A DNA stretch of 64,000 nt from Nocardioides szechwanensis (lineage in GTDB: Bacteria > Actinomycetota > Actinomycetes > Propionibacteriales > Nocardioidaceae): NCBI RefSeq assembly GCF_900103935.1, contig NZ_FNIC01000004.1, positions 124,001 to 188,000 on the forward strand. Reading direction: 5' to 3'. Below, one piece after another: positions 17,379 through 25,937 of this stretch. Each line of letters starts with the position of its first letter. Positions within the stretch are counted from its first letter, which is position 1. The position numbers and the translations under genes are program-made. The notes under the pieces are model-generated. The model saw only the letters and a program-made list of their open reading frames with translations. It did no database searches and was not told where the DNA came from.

Positions 17379-19283
17379 ATGAAATCCAGGACGCTGCTCG
17401 GAGCGGCACTGGCGAGCATGATGTCCGGCGCCCTCGCGCTGAGCATCCAGGTGCCGTCGTACACCGCCCCGGCCTTGCCCTCCGGCAAGACCTCCGCGCC
17501 CAGCGCGGAGACCGAGGGCCAGGCCCGTGACCGGGCCATCGACGCCGCCACCGACTACCTCGCCGAGCACGGCTCGGTCTTCCGCCGCAGCGCCGGCGAC
17601 GCGTTCCACCGTGCCGCCGCGACCCCCGGCAGCAAGGGCACGTTCTACGTGTCCTACGAACGCAGCTACCGCGGCCTCTCGGTCTACGGCGGCGACTTCG
17701 TGCTGGCCGTCGACAAGTCCGGCAAGGTCACCGGCTCGACCTCCGGCCAGGAGCGCGCGATCTCGCTGCGCTCGACCAAGCCCACCGTCTCGGCCGCCAG
17801 CGCGCGCCGCAAGGCGGCCGCCCAGGTCGACCGCGTCGCGCGGGTCACCAAGCCCAAGCTCACCGTCTACGCCGAGGGCACGCCCCGCCTGGCCTGGGTG
17901 ACGAAGGTGACCGGCACCAAGGACGGCATCCCGTCGAAGCAGACCGTCTGGACCAACGCCCGCACCGGCAAGCTGCTGCTCGCCTGGGACCAGGTCGTCC
18001 ACGGCACCGGCACCGGCTACTACAACGGCAGCGTCACCATCGGCACCTCCGGCTCCGGTACGTCGTACTCCATGACCGACACCGGCCACCCCGGCCTCAA
18101 GTGCGGCGGCCAGAACGGCTCGGCCTACACCGGCACCGACAACGTGTGGGGCAACGGCTCCGGCACCAACCTCGAGACCGCCTGCGTCGACGTCCTGTAC
18201 GCCGCCGGCAAGGAGACCGACATGCTGTCGGCCTGGCTCGGCCGCAACGGCATCAAGGGTGACGGCACCAACTACCCGGCCCGGGTGGGCCTGGCCGACG
18301 TCAACGCCTACTACAACGGCTCGATCATCAACTTCGGCCACAGCCAGGACAACGCGCGCCAGCTGACCGCCATCGACATCGTGGCCCACGAGAACGGCCA
18401 CGGCATCTTCCAGACCACGCCCGGCGGCTCCACCGGCGGCAACGAGACCGGCGGGATCAACGAGGCGGCCGGTGACATCTTCGGTGCCCTCACGGAGGCC
18501 TACGCCGCCAACCCCAACGACCCGGCCGACTTCATGGTCGGGGAGGAGGCGGACCTGGTCGGTGACGGCCCGATCCGCTACATGTACGACCCGAGCATCG
18601 TGGGCGACCCCAACTGCTACTCCTCGAGCATCCCCAACACCGAGGTGCACGCAGCCGCCGGGCCGCTCAACCACTGGTTCTACCTGCTGTCGCAGGGCTC
18701 GAACGCCTCGCCGGCGTCGCCCACCTGCAACGGCTCGACGGTCACCGGGGTGGGCATCCAGACCGCCGGCAAGATCTTCTACAACGGCCTGCTGCTCAAG
18801 ACCTCGTCGTGGACCCACGCCAAGGCCCGGGTCGCGACGCTGACGGCCACCAAGAACCTCTACGGCTCGACCGACTGCTCCACGTACAACTTGGTCAAGG
18901 CCGCCTGGGACGCCGTCTCGGTGCCGGCCCAGTCGGGTGAGCCCACCTGCGGCGGCACCACGCCTCCCGGTGGCGGTACCTGTTCCGAGGTCACCGCCAC
19001 CGGATCGGTGACGTCCGGGACGTCGTCGTACAAGCCGTCCACGTCGGGCTTCGCCGCCGCGGCCGGCACGATCAACGCCTGCCTCACAGGGCCGTCCGGC
19101 ACCGACTTCGACCTCTACCTGCAGAAGCGCAGCAGCAGCGGGACGTGGTCGGACGTGGCGGCGAGCGAGAGCGCGTCGTCGACGGAGTCGATCGTCTACA
19201 CCGCCGCGGCCGGTACCTACCGGCTGGAGGTGTACGCGTACTCGGGTTCGGGCTCCTACACCCTGAAGTACGACGTGCCGTAA
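17379..19283 (+). CDS. Secreted M4 (thermolysin-like) metallopeptidase
   Basis: 634 residues, exported (signal peptide ending near residue 25). An FTP/PepSY propeptide spans about 40-200. The M4 catalytic domain carries HENGH at 337-341 (two zinc His and the general base Glu) and the third zinc ligand Glu362 in NEAAGD. Residues about 520-634 form a PPC (bacterial pre-peptidase C-terminal) domain, usually removed after secretion, joined by a TTPPGGGTC linker. A neutral protease for extracellular protein breakdown is the natural reading. The ATG has gggaga upstream. A strong hairpin terminator follows. Confidence 0.94.
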   Translation: MKSRTLLGAALASMMSGALALSIQVPSYTAPALPSGKTSAPSAETEGQARDRAIDAATDYLAEHGSVFRRSAGDAFHRAAATPGSKGTFYVSYERSYRGLSVYGGDFVLAVDKSGKVTGSTSGQERAISLRSTKPTVSAASARRKAAAQVDRVARVTKPKLTVYAEGTPRLAWVTKVTGTKDGIPSKQTVWTNARTGKLLLAWDQVVHGTGTGYYNGSVTIGTSGSGTSYSMTDTGHPGLKCGGQNGSAYTGTDNVWGNGSGTNLETACVDVLYAAGKETDMLSAWLGRNGIKGDGTNYPARVGLADVNAYYNGSIINFGHSQDNARQLTAIDIVAHENGHGIFQTTPGGSTGGNETGGINEAAGDIFGALTEAYAANPNDPADFMVGEEADLVGDGPIRYMYDPSIVGDPNCYSSSIPNTEVHAAAGPLNHWFYLLSQGSNASPASPTCNGSTVTGVGIQTAGKIFYNGLLLKTSSWTHAKARVATLTATKNLYGSTDCSTYNLVKAAWDAVSVPAQSGEPTCGGTTPPGGGTCSEVTATGSVTSGTSSYKPSTSGFAAAAGTINACLTGPSGTDFDLYLQKRSSSGTWSDVAASESASSTESIVYTAAAGTYRLEVYAYSGSGSYTLKYDVP

Positions 19284-19309
19284 GGCGCGACGGCACACAG
19301 CTCCACCAC

Positions 19310-19347
19310 CCGCAGGGGGTTCGGCCGGTCGGCCGGGCCCCCTGCGG
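19310..19347 (+). terminator. 10-bp stem hairpin after the M4 protease
   Basis: ccgcaggggg (19310-19319) pairs with ccccctgcgg (19338-19347); the 18-base loop contains an inner cggcc-ggtc-ggccg hairpin. It starts 27 bases after the stop codon. Confidence 0.7.
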
Positions 19348-19371
19348 TCACACCCGGTGCCGGAACGTGAA

Positions 19372-19405
19372 GAACCCCTCGCCGCATGGGGTCGGCAAGG
19401 GGTTC
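19372..19405. terminator. Second hairpin upstream of the aldehyde dehydrogenase
   Basis: gaacccctcgcc (19372-19383) and ggcaaggggttc (19394-19405) pair with one mismatch across a ten-base loop. Either a second terminator for the protease or a leader structure for the dehydrogenase gene. Confidence 0.5.
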
Positions 19406-19515
19406 AGTGTCTACTTCTCGGTGCTCCCTCCGAAGTCGACATAGGAATGCTAACCCCGGGCGAAAGTGGTCGTCCTGGATTTCGCCGCACTCGCGGAGAT
19501 GACAGAGTAATTGCC

Positions 19516-20973
19516 ATGAGTGGACTGGACCTGTTGGGATCGGACAAGCGCAACCTCTTCATCGGCGGCACCTGGCGGGAGGCCGACAGCGGTGCCCGGA
19601 TCGAGGTGATCGACCCCGCCGACGGGTCCGTCCTCACCGACGTCGCCGACGCCTCGCCGGACGAGGCGGTCGAGGCCCTGGACGCCGCGGTCGCCGCCCA
19701 GGCCGACTGGGCGCGCACCCCTCCGCGCGAGCGCAGCGAGATCCTGCGCCGGGCCTTCGACCTGCTGACCGAGCGCGCCGGCGACGTCGCGCACCTGATG
19801 AGCCTCGAGATGGGCAAGCCGGTGGCCGAGGCCAAGGGCGAGGTCACCTACGGTGCGGAGTTCTTCCGCTGGTACGCCGAGGAGGCCGTGCGCATCCATG
19901 GTCGCTGGATGCAGGCGCCGGCCGGTGGCAGCCGGCTGCTGACGATCAAGAAGCCGGTCGGTCCCTGCCTGTTCATCACCCCGTGGAACTTCCCGCTGGC
20001 GATGGGCACCCGCAAGATCGGGCCGGCGATCGCGGCCGGTTGCACGATGGTGGTCAAGCCGGCCTCCCAGACGCCGCTGACGATGCTCGCCCTCGCCTCG
20101 TTCCTCGAGGAGGTCGGACTGCCGCCGGGCGTGCTCAACGTCGTGACGACGTCGTCGACCGGCGAGCTGAGCAGCACGCTCCAGGCCGACGACCGGCTGC
20201 GCAAGGTGAGCTTCACCGGCTCGACCGGGGTGGGGCGCAAGCTCGTCGCCCAGTCCGCCGACCGGCTCCAGAGGCTGAGCATGGAGCTCGGCGGCAACGC
20301 GCCCTTCGTGGTCTTCGAGGACGCCGACGTCGACGCGGCGGTCGACGGCGCCATGATCGCCAAGATGCGCAACATGGGCGAGGCCTGCACGTCGGCCAAC
20401 CGCTTCCTCGTGCACAGCAGCGTGGCGACCGAGTTCGCCGAGAAGCTCGGTGCGCGGATGGGTGCGCTCACCCTGGGGCGCGGCCAGGACGAGGGTGTCG
20501 ACGTCGGGCCCCTGATCGACGAGAAGGCGCTCGAGACCGTCAGCCAGCTGGTCACCGACGCCGTGCACGACGGCGCTCGCGTGGTGACCGGAGGCTCCGC
20601 CCAGGACGGGCCGGGGTTCTTCTACCGGCCGACCGTGCTGGTCGACGTTCCCGTCGACTCCGCGATCAACGTGGAGGAGATCTTCGGCCCGGTCGCGCCG
20701 ATCACCACGTTCGAGACCGAGGACGAGGCGATCGGCCGGGCCAACGACACCGAGTACGGCCTGGCCTCCTACGTCTACACCCGTGACCTGGCGCGCACGA
20801 TCCGGCTGGCGGAGGCTCTGGAGTTCGGGATGATCGGCGTCAACACCGGCCTGGTCTCCAACCCCGCCGCTCCGTTCGGTGGCATGAAGTCCAGCGGCTT
20901 CGGACGCGAGGGCGGCTTCGAGGGCATCGAGGAGTACCTCGAGACGACGTACGTCGCGCTGCCGGCCGGCTGA
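19516..20973 (+). CDS. gabD: Succinate-semialdehyde dehydrogenase (NAD(P)+)
   Basis: 485 residues. The start at 19516 is used, with ggagatg upstream; the frame upstream to 19357 overlaps hairpins and is not coding-like. ALDH superfamily motifs are present: FITPWNFPLAMGTRKIGPA, catalytic Glu in MELGGNAPF and catalytic Cys in GEACTSANRF, with EEIFGPVAPI near the end. The order and the GEACTSANRF variant match succinate-semialdehyde dehydrogenases, so the most likely reaction is succinic semialdehyde to succinate in GABA catabolism; other aldehyde substrates cannot be excluded. No GABA transaminase is adjacent. It converges on the lipoprotein gene with seven bases between. Confidence 0.82.
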   Translation: MSGLDLLGSDKRNLFIGGTWREADSGARIEVIDPADGSVLTDVADASPDEAVEALDAAVAAQADWARTPPRERSEILRRAFDLLTERAGDVAHLMSLEMGKPVAEAKGEVTYGAEFFRWYAEEAVRIHGRWMQAPAGGSRLLTIKKPVGPCLFITPWNFPLAMGTRKIGPAIAAGCTMVVKPASQTPLTMLALASFLEEVGLPPGVLNVVTTSSTGELSSTLQADDRLRKVSFTGSTGVGRKLVAQSADRLQRLSMELGGNAPFVVFEDADVDAAVDGAMIAKMRNMGEACTSANRFLVHSSVATEFAEKLGARMGALTLGRGQDEGVDVGPLIDEKALETVSQLVTDAVHDGARVVTGGSAQDGPGFFYRPTVLVDVPVDSAINVEEIFGPVAPITTFETEDEAIGRANDTEYGLASYVYTRDLARTIRLAEALEFGMIGVNTGLVSNPAAPFGGMKSSGFGREGGFEGIEEYLETTYVALPAG

Positions 20974-20980
20974 GCAGAGC

Positions 20981-21949
20981 TCAAGCGCCGGCGACGCCCT
21001 CCAGCCACGTGTCCCAGCCGCGGTGCAGCGGGTCCCGGCCGGGCAACGGAGGCTGGTCGGAGGCCCACCAGCCGAAGACGTCGTCGTCGTCGTCGCCGTC
21101 CACTGCGCGTTGGTGAAGCCGCAGCCAGGTTGGCCTGCTGCTCACCGACAACGCGTCGAAGGCGCCGAGGGCCAGGCTCTGCAGGGGCAGTTCGTACGTC
21201 GGGACGGTCAGTGCCGCCGCCGCCACCGAGCCCTGGGGCAGCACCACCGGCAGGTCGAGCAGGACGTGGTCGGCGCGGGTCTCGAGGCGCCAGTCGGGCG
21301 CGGGGACCGGGAGCGACGGGGAGGCGACGGTGCGCTGGACCCGCTGCACCAGCAGCACGTCCTCCGGCTGGAGCCGGCCGCTGTCGACGTACACGCTGCC
21401 GCCGTCGGCGAACCGCCAGGTCGTGGCCGTGCTGCCGTAGCCGATCCGGCCCGCCTCCTCGACGTCGTGCACGAGGCTGCCGACCGTCTCGACCTCCACG
21501 ATCTCGGCGTCGGGCTGGTAGCGGTAGGTGATCTCGCCGAGGATCGCGCTGGCCAGCCGCTGCCAGTGCCAAACCACCGCGGCCGCCCGAGGGTCCGTGC
21601 CGAAGTCGTCGTCGACCACCAGTGCGTCGGTGGGCGTGCCGGCCTCGCGGAGCGTCAGCCGGTAGGCGAGGTAGTCCTCGTCGATGGCGGTCTCGGCCAC
21701 GTCGGCGGCCAGCGCCACGACCTGGGCCGGGGTCAGCCCGGCCTGGACGTCGAGCGCGATCTCGGCGCCCCGGTCGGCGGTGGGCAACGTGACGTCGGAG
21801 GCGACGACGTGGTCGGTCCGGCCGAGGCGGGTCTGGACGGCGTGGGCCTGGTCGACGTCCTCGGAGCACCCGGTCAGCAGGACCAGGAGGAGGGCGGGCA
21901 GCAGCGCCGGCGCGCACGCTCGCGCGCGGAACCCCCCCAGGACCGCCAT
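20981..21949 (-). CDS. Lipoprotein of unknown function
   Basis: 322 residues from the ATG at 21949. A longer frame reaches 22039, but the signal begins only here: basic N-terminus, hydrophobic LLPALLLVLLTGC, with the lipobox LTGC giving the lipid-modified Cys. The rest is soluble with no recognised domain; it is acidic in the centre and includes a D-rich run (DGDDDDDVF). Residues about 130-200 suggest a beta-rich fold. It faces the divergent MFS exporter across 163 bases, a common pairing, but nothing in the sequence shows a shared function. Confidence 0.72.
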   Translation of the reverse strand: MAVLGGFRARACAPALLPALLLVLLTGCSEDVDQAHAVQTRLGRTDHVVASDVTLPTADRGAEIALDVQAGLTPAQVVALAADVAETAIDEDYLAYRLTLREAGTPTDALVVDDDFGTDPRAAAVVWHWQRLASAILGEITYRYQPDAEIVEVETVGSLVHDVEEAGRIGYGSTATTWRFADGGSVYVDSGRLQPEDVLLVQRVQRTVASPSLPVPAPDWRLETRADHVLLDLPVVLPQGSVAAAALTVPTYELPLQSLALGAFDALSVSSRPTWLRLHQRAVDGDDDDDVFGWWASDQPPLPGRDPLHRGWDTWLEGVAGA

Positions 21950-22112
21950 GCCTGGATTCTCCCACGGCGGCCGCGGTCGCGGAGCCGTCTGGTTTGACTT
22001 GAACAGAACTTGAACTTGTCCACTGAAGGGCATGCACACGAGGGGCCACCACCGATGAATCCGTTAGCGACTGTCGGTCGGTCCAGGCAGACTGGTCGCG
22101 AAGGGGTCCGGG

Positions 22113-23420
22113 ATGACTGAGCAGATGACGACGACGGAGGAGACTCCGCCGCAGCGGTCCCTGCCGCGCGCCCTCACACCGTTCCGCCACGCCGCCTACC
22201 GCCGGCTGGCGGTGGCGCTGATGCTCAGCACGTTCGCGAGCGGCGTCTGGATCGTCGGGCTGGTGTGGGAGGTCATCCGCATCGGCGGCGGCCCGGGCCA
22301 GCTGTCGTTCGTCACGACCGCCGGAGCGGTCGGGGTGATGCTGCCGGCGCTGCTCGCCGGGGTCGTGGCCGACCGGGTCCCGCAGAAGTCGATCCTGATC
22401 GGCGTCGCCGCGCTCGAGTGCGCCGGGATGGGGCTGGTCGCGGTCCTGTCGTTCCTCGACCTGACCCAGGTCTGGCACCTCGCCGCGGTCACCTTCGCCG
22501 CCGGCGCCGGCATGGCGTTCTACTACCCCGCCTACTCCGCGTGGCTGCCCGCGCTGGTGCCCGAGTCCGACCTGATGGCCGTCAACGGCTTCGAGGGGAT
22601 GGTCCGCCCGACCATCGGCCAGGCGGTCGGCCCCGGCGTCGCCGGCGTCGTCGTGGGACTGGCCAGCTCGGGGTCGGCCGTCGCGGTCGCCGCGGTGGCG
22701 TCGGGCCTCGGGCTGTTCGCCCTGACCTTCGTGCCCAAGACCGCCGTACGCCGTGAGCTCCCGGCCGAGGGCGAGGGTGGCCCGGCGGTGGCCAGTGCCC
22801 TGGCCGACATGCGTGAGGGCTTCGTCTACATGGTGCGCACGCCGTGGCTGCTCGCCACGCTGCTGTTCGCCTCGGTCATGATCCTGGTGCTGATGGGCCC
22901 GCTCGAGGTCCTGGTGCCGTTCCTGATCAAGGACCGCCTCGGGGGCGGACCGAGCGACCACGCGCTGGTGCTGGCGGCGTTCGGCATCGGCGGCGCCGTG
23001 GGCTCGCTGGCGATGGCGTCGTTCCGGATGCCGCGGCGCTACCTCACCGTGATGAACCTGATGTGGGGCCTCGGCTGCCTGCCCCTGGCGGTGATGGGCG
23101 TGGCCACCGCGGTGTGGCAGGTCGTAGCCGCCGCCCTGGTGCTCGGTGCGATGTTCTCGGCCCCCATGGTCATCTGGGGCACGCTGCTCCAGCGCCGGGT
23201 GCCCGCCCACATGCTCGGCCGTGTGGCGTCGCTCGACTTCTTCGTGTCGATCAGCCTGATGCCGGTCTCGATGGCGCTCGCCGGGCCGGTCTCCGAGCTG
23301 ATCGGCCTGCGCATGACCTTCTTCATCGCAGCGGTCGTGCCCGGGGTCGCCGCCGTCGTCGCGACCGTGTGGGCCAAGCTGCCCGCCGACGAGCTCGCGC
23401 ACCCGCTGCGCGACTGGTGA
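22113..23420 (+). CDS. MFS exporter (DHA3-like)
   Basis: 435 residues with about 12 predicted transmembrane segments and the cytoplasmic loop 2-3 motif in degenerate form (GVVADRVPQKSILI). The GMAFYYPAYSAWLPALVPES segment is typical of the EntS/TetV-like drug:H+ antiporter-3 branch of the major facilitator superfamily. This branch exports macrolides, siderophores or related small molecules; the substrate is not indicated here. The N-terminal 25 residues are hydrophilic. A tandem hairpin terminator follows the stop codon. It is divergent from the lipoprotein gene. Confidence 0.86.
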   Translation: MTEQMTTTEETPPQRSLPRALTPFRHAAYRRLAVALMLSTFASGVWIVGLVWEVIRIGGGPGQLSFVTTAGAVGVMLPALLAGVVADRVPQKSILIGVAALECAGMGLVAVLSFLDLTQVWHLAAVTFAAGAGMAFYYPAYSAWLPALVPESDLMAVNGFEGMVRPTIGQAVGPGVAGVVVGLASSGSAVAVAAVASGLGLFALTFVPKTAVRRELPAEGEGGPAVASALADMREGFVYMVRTPWLLATLLFASVMILVLMGPLEVLVPFLIKDRLGGGPSDHALVLAAFGIGGAVGSLAMASFRMPRRYLTVMNLMWGLGCLPLAVMGVATAVWQVVAAALVLGAMFSAPMVIWGTLLQRRVPAHMLGRVASLDFFVSISLMPVSMALAGPVSELIGLRMTFFIAAVVPGVAAVVATVWAKLPADELAHPLRDW

Positions 23421-23467
23421 AGGGACTTCGTCCCTCCATTGGGAGTACTCGCTGCGCTCGTACTCCC
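23421..23467 (+). terminator. Tandem hairpins after the MFS gene
   Basis: agggac-ttc-gtccct (23421-23435) begins right after the stop, followed by gggagtac (23441-23448) paired with gtactccc (23460-23467). Confidence 0.6.
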
Positions 23468-23542
23468 GTCGACGAGGCCAGAACAACCGGGCGGCGCGGT
23501 AACCCCCTTGCTGAGCAGGGTTCACGCCCACGAGGATTCGGC

Positions 23543-24307
23543 ATGGCCTGGGACATTCCACTCACCGAGTACGACGCCGACTCCGCGGCGCTGATCGAGC
23601 CGGCAGCGGGGTCCACGTCGGGTGAAGTCCCAGAGCTTGCGGTGATCTGCTTCTTCCGCGACGTCATCGACGAGGTGTGCGGGGATGGCCGGGCCGAGGT
23701 CGTCGCGACCTTCACCTGGGAGCACGGAAGCCACCAGCTGTTCAGCCTCCAGGTGGGCGAGCGCCGGGTGGCGGTGTTCCATCCCGGTGTCGGTGCGCCG
23801 CTCGCCTGCGGCCTGTTCGAGCAGGTGATCGCGACCGGCTGCCGCACGTTCGTGGCGTGCGGTGGTGCAGGTGCCGTGGTCCCCGGCCTGGCGCTGGGGC
23901 ACGTCGTCGTCCCGGACGCCGCGGTCCGTGACGAGGGAACGTCGTACCACTACCTGCCACCCAGTCGCGAGGTCAGCGCGGACCCGGCGGTGACGGCCGT
24001 GCTCTGTGACGTGCTCGACGAGCGAGCTGTGCCCTATGTGGTCGGCAAGACCTGGACCACCGACGCGCCCTACCGCGAGACACAGGCGAAGGTTGCCGCG
24101 CGACGTGGCGAGGGTTGCCTCACGGTCGAGATGGAGACGGCAGCCTTCCTCGCCGTCGCCCGCCATCGCGGCGTGACGTTCGGGCAGTACCTCTACGCCG
24201 GGGACGACGTCAGCGGCGAGACGTGGGACCACCGCCACTGGCAGACGTCCTCGGCCCGCCGCGACCTGTTCTGGCTGTCGGTCGAAGCCGTCCTTCGGTT
24301 GCCGTGA
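23543..24307 (+). CDS. Nucleoside phosphorylase (PNP/UDP family)
   Basis: 254 residues. Family features: phosphate/ribose-binding GVGAP near residue 80, FVACGGAGAVVPGLALGHVVVPDAAV and the late EMETAAFLAVARHRGV with its purine/uridine phosphorylase Glu-Met-Glu triad. The enzyme would split a nucleoside with phosphate to give ribose-1-phosphate and a base. The EMETAA segment is closest to uridine phosphorylase-type members, but specificity (uridine, purine or futalosine-like) cannot be fixed from this sequence. The ATG at 23543 has gagg upstream. It converges on the LuxR gene, three bases away. Confidence 0.86.
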   Translation: MAWDIPLTEYDADSAALIEPAAGSTSGEVPELAVICFFRDVIDEVCGDGRAEVVATFTWEHGSHQLFSLQVGERRVAVFHPGVGAPLACGLFEQVIATGCRTFVACGGAGAVVPGLALGHVVVPDAAVRDEGTSYHYLPPSREVSADPAVTAVLCDVLDERAVPYVVGKTWTTDAPYRETQAKVAARRGEGCLTVEMETAAFLAVARHRGVTFGQYLYAGDDVSGETWDHRHWQTSSARRDLFWLSVEAVLRLP

Positions 24308-24310
24308 CCG

Positions 24311-25312
24311 TCAGGCGGGCACGCCGAAGGCCAGGGTGAGGCCGGAGCGCGAGGAGATGCCGAGCTTGCGGTAGGTGCGCGACAGGTGCCACTCGACGGC
24401 CTTGACCGAGACCCGCAGCTCCTCGGCGACCTGCCGGTTGGTGAGGCCGGCCGCCGCGAGCGCGGAGACCCGGCGCTCGGCGTTGGTGAGCAGGGCCAGC
24501 GCCTCGGAGCTGACCCGCAGCGGCGCCTCGCCGCACCGGTCGAGCAGCCTGCGGACCCGGCTCTGCAACGGCCACAGCTCCTGCCGTCCGGCGTAGACCT
24601 CCGCGTCCCGGAGGAGCTGGACCGCCTCGGCCAGGTGCTGCGGGTCGTTGGTGAGCACCAGCAGCCCGGCCAGGTCGGCGGCGACTTGCGCGGCGAGCCG
24701 CTCTGCCTCGAGCCCGGCCAGGACGGCCCGGGCCTCGCGCAGCAGCGTGACCCGCTGGCCGCCGGCGTCGGAGGCGGCGAGGGTACGCAGGGCATTGGCC
24801 ACGGCGTACGGCGAGCCGTGGGCGACGGCGATGCGGTGGTGCTCGGCGGCCAGGTCGGCGGCCTGGCGGTGCGCGCCGGTCCGGACCAGGACCAGGGCGG
24901 CGCTGGCCCGCCAGGGCAGTAGCTCGGGGGTCTCGGGGAGCTCGGCCGCCGCGGCACCGGCCGCCAGGAAGTGGTCGGCGGCCAGCTCGGGGTTGCCGAG
25001 CGCCGCGGCCAGCTCGCCCTTGGCGTGGTGGGCCAGGGCCGCGGTGAATCCCTCGCTCCCGAGGTGGGCCGTGATCTCGTCGCCGAGCGTCATGGCCTCG
25101 GCGAGGTCGCCGCGCGCGAGGCGGCAGTCGACCAGGAGCGCCAGCAGCCGGGCGTCGTCGGTGGCGCCGAGCAGGTACCGGGTGAACCCGTCCTCGGTCA
25201 TCGTCTGGAGCTCGCTCAACGCGGTGGCGATCGCACCCGAGCGGACCTTGGCGGACGCGTCGTCGAGCCGAGCCACGGCGGTGGCGGCCGGGTTCGCCTC
25301 GGGGGACTGCAT
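24311..25312 (-). CDS. LuxR-family regulator without ATPase domain
   Basis: 333 residues, helical throughout. Residues about 10-260 resemble the TPR-like sensory part of LAL regulators, without Walker motifs. The C-terminal HTH (LTNAERRVSALAAAGLTNRQV then VSVKAVEWHLSRTYRKLGI) is closely similar to that of the 904-residue regulator at 14152, so the two are probably distant paralogues. The ATG start is preceded by TAGCGT ending seven bases upstream, and the TAG of that hexamer is the stop codon of the upstream gene. Targets unknown; the convergent nucleoside phosphorylase is not a likely one by position. Confidence 0.86.
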   Translation of the reverse strand: MQSPEANPAATAVARLDDASAKVRSGAIATALSELQTMTEDGFTRYLLGATDDARLLALLVDCRLARGDLAEAMTLGDEITAHLGSEGFTAALAHHAKGELAAALGNPELAADHFLAAGAAAAELPETPELLPWRASAALVLVRTGAHRQAADLAAEHHRIAVAHGSPYAVANALRTLAASDAGGQRVTLLREARAVLAGLEAERLAAQVAADLAGLLVLTNDPQHLAEAVQLLRDAEVYAGRQELWPLQSRVRRLLDRCGEAPLRVSSEALALLTNAERRVSALAAAGLTNRQVAEELRVSVKAVEWHLSRTYRKLGISSRSGLTLAFGVPA

Positions 25313-25319
25313 GGGAGCA

Positions 25320-25325
25320 ACGCTA
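25320..25325 (-). promoter_or_regulatory. -10 TAGCGT whose TAG is the upstream stop codon
   Basis: TAGCGT on the minus strand ends seven bases before the ATG at 25312. Its first three bases (25325-25323) are the TAG stop of the DinB-like gene, so the hexamer overlaps the end of that gene. Confidence 0.5.
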
Positions 25326-25937
25326 GGAAGCGATCTGCGGCCCCGTACTCCGATTGCCGTTTATTTGTCCATGTGGACCAGTCAGGTCCCGACCGAGGAA
25401 CCCCAACAACCGGGCAGTGTCCGAGGCCACCCCGACCGGACGGGCGGGTGCGAACCGGCGGCCGCGGTCGGCGTCGGTGACCAGGCCCTCGGCCACCGGC
25501 AGCAGTCGCCGGGACAGCGCCTCGGGCAGCGGGTGCTCGAGGTCCAGCGCCTGGGCCACGTCCCAGCCGTGGACCGCGATCTCGAGTGCCGCGACCTCGG
25601 CCACCAGGCCGGTGTCGACGACGTACGGGCCGACCCGGACGCGCGCGGGCGGGTGGCTCCACGCGCCGAGCAGGGCGCACGCCTTCTGCTGCAGCGACCC
25701 GACCCGTACGGCGGACGGCACGGTTCGTGGGCCGGTGCCGGCGAGCCCGACGCGGCCCCGGGCTCCCTCGCCGAACGCGTCGAGGGAGTCCTCCATGTGC
25801 TGAAGGAGGCGGGCGAGGTCCCAGCCGGCGCACGGCGTGGGGGCGGAGAGCCGCTCGTCGCGGACACCGGCGAGCGCGACCCGGGTGTAGGCCAGCGACC
25901 GGTCGAGCAGCTCGACGGCGCCGTCGAGCGCGGTCAT
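25323..25937 (-). CDS. TIGR03086-like DinB/mycothiol-dependent protein
   Basis: 204 residues. The ATG at 25937 overlaps the sigma factor stop as ATGA, which indicates translational coupling; the much longer frame to 26792 is antisense-like and rejected. The region around PTPCAGWDLARLLQHMEDSLDAF and the HGWDVAQAL motif match the MDMPI (mycothiol-dependent maleylpyruvate isomerase-like) N-terminal domain, a DinB-fold family of about 200 residues. Members near SnoaL-tailed ECF sigma factors are common in actinobacteria. A role in regulating or assisting the sigma factor is inferred from the overlap, not shown. Confidence 0.75.
   Translation of the reverse strand: MTALDGAVELLDRSLAYTRVALAGVRDERLSAPTPCAGWDLARLLQHMEDSLDAFGEGARGRVGLAGTGPRTVPSAVRVGSLQQKACALLGAWSHPPARVRVGPYVVDTGLVAEVAALEIAVHGWDVAQALDLEHPLPEALSRRLLPVAEGLVTDADRGRRFAPARPVGVASDTARLLGFLGRDLTGPHGQINGNRSTGPQIAS

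Noticed and set aside
20775..23561. 928-residue minus-strand frame across the MFS gene
   Set aside because: Low-complexity His/Arg/Asp-rich shadow; the MFS and lipoprotein genes explain both strands.
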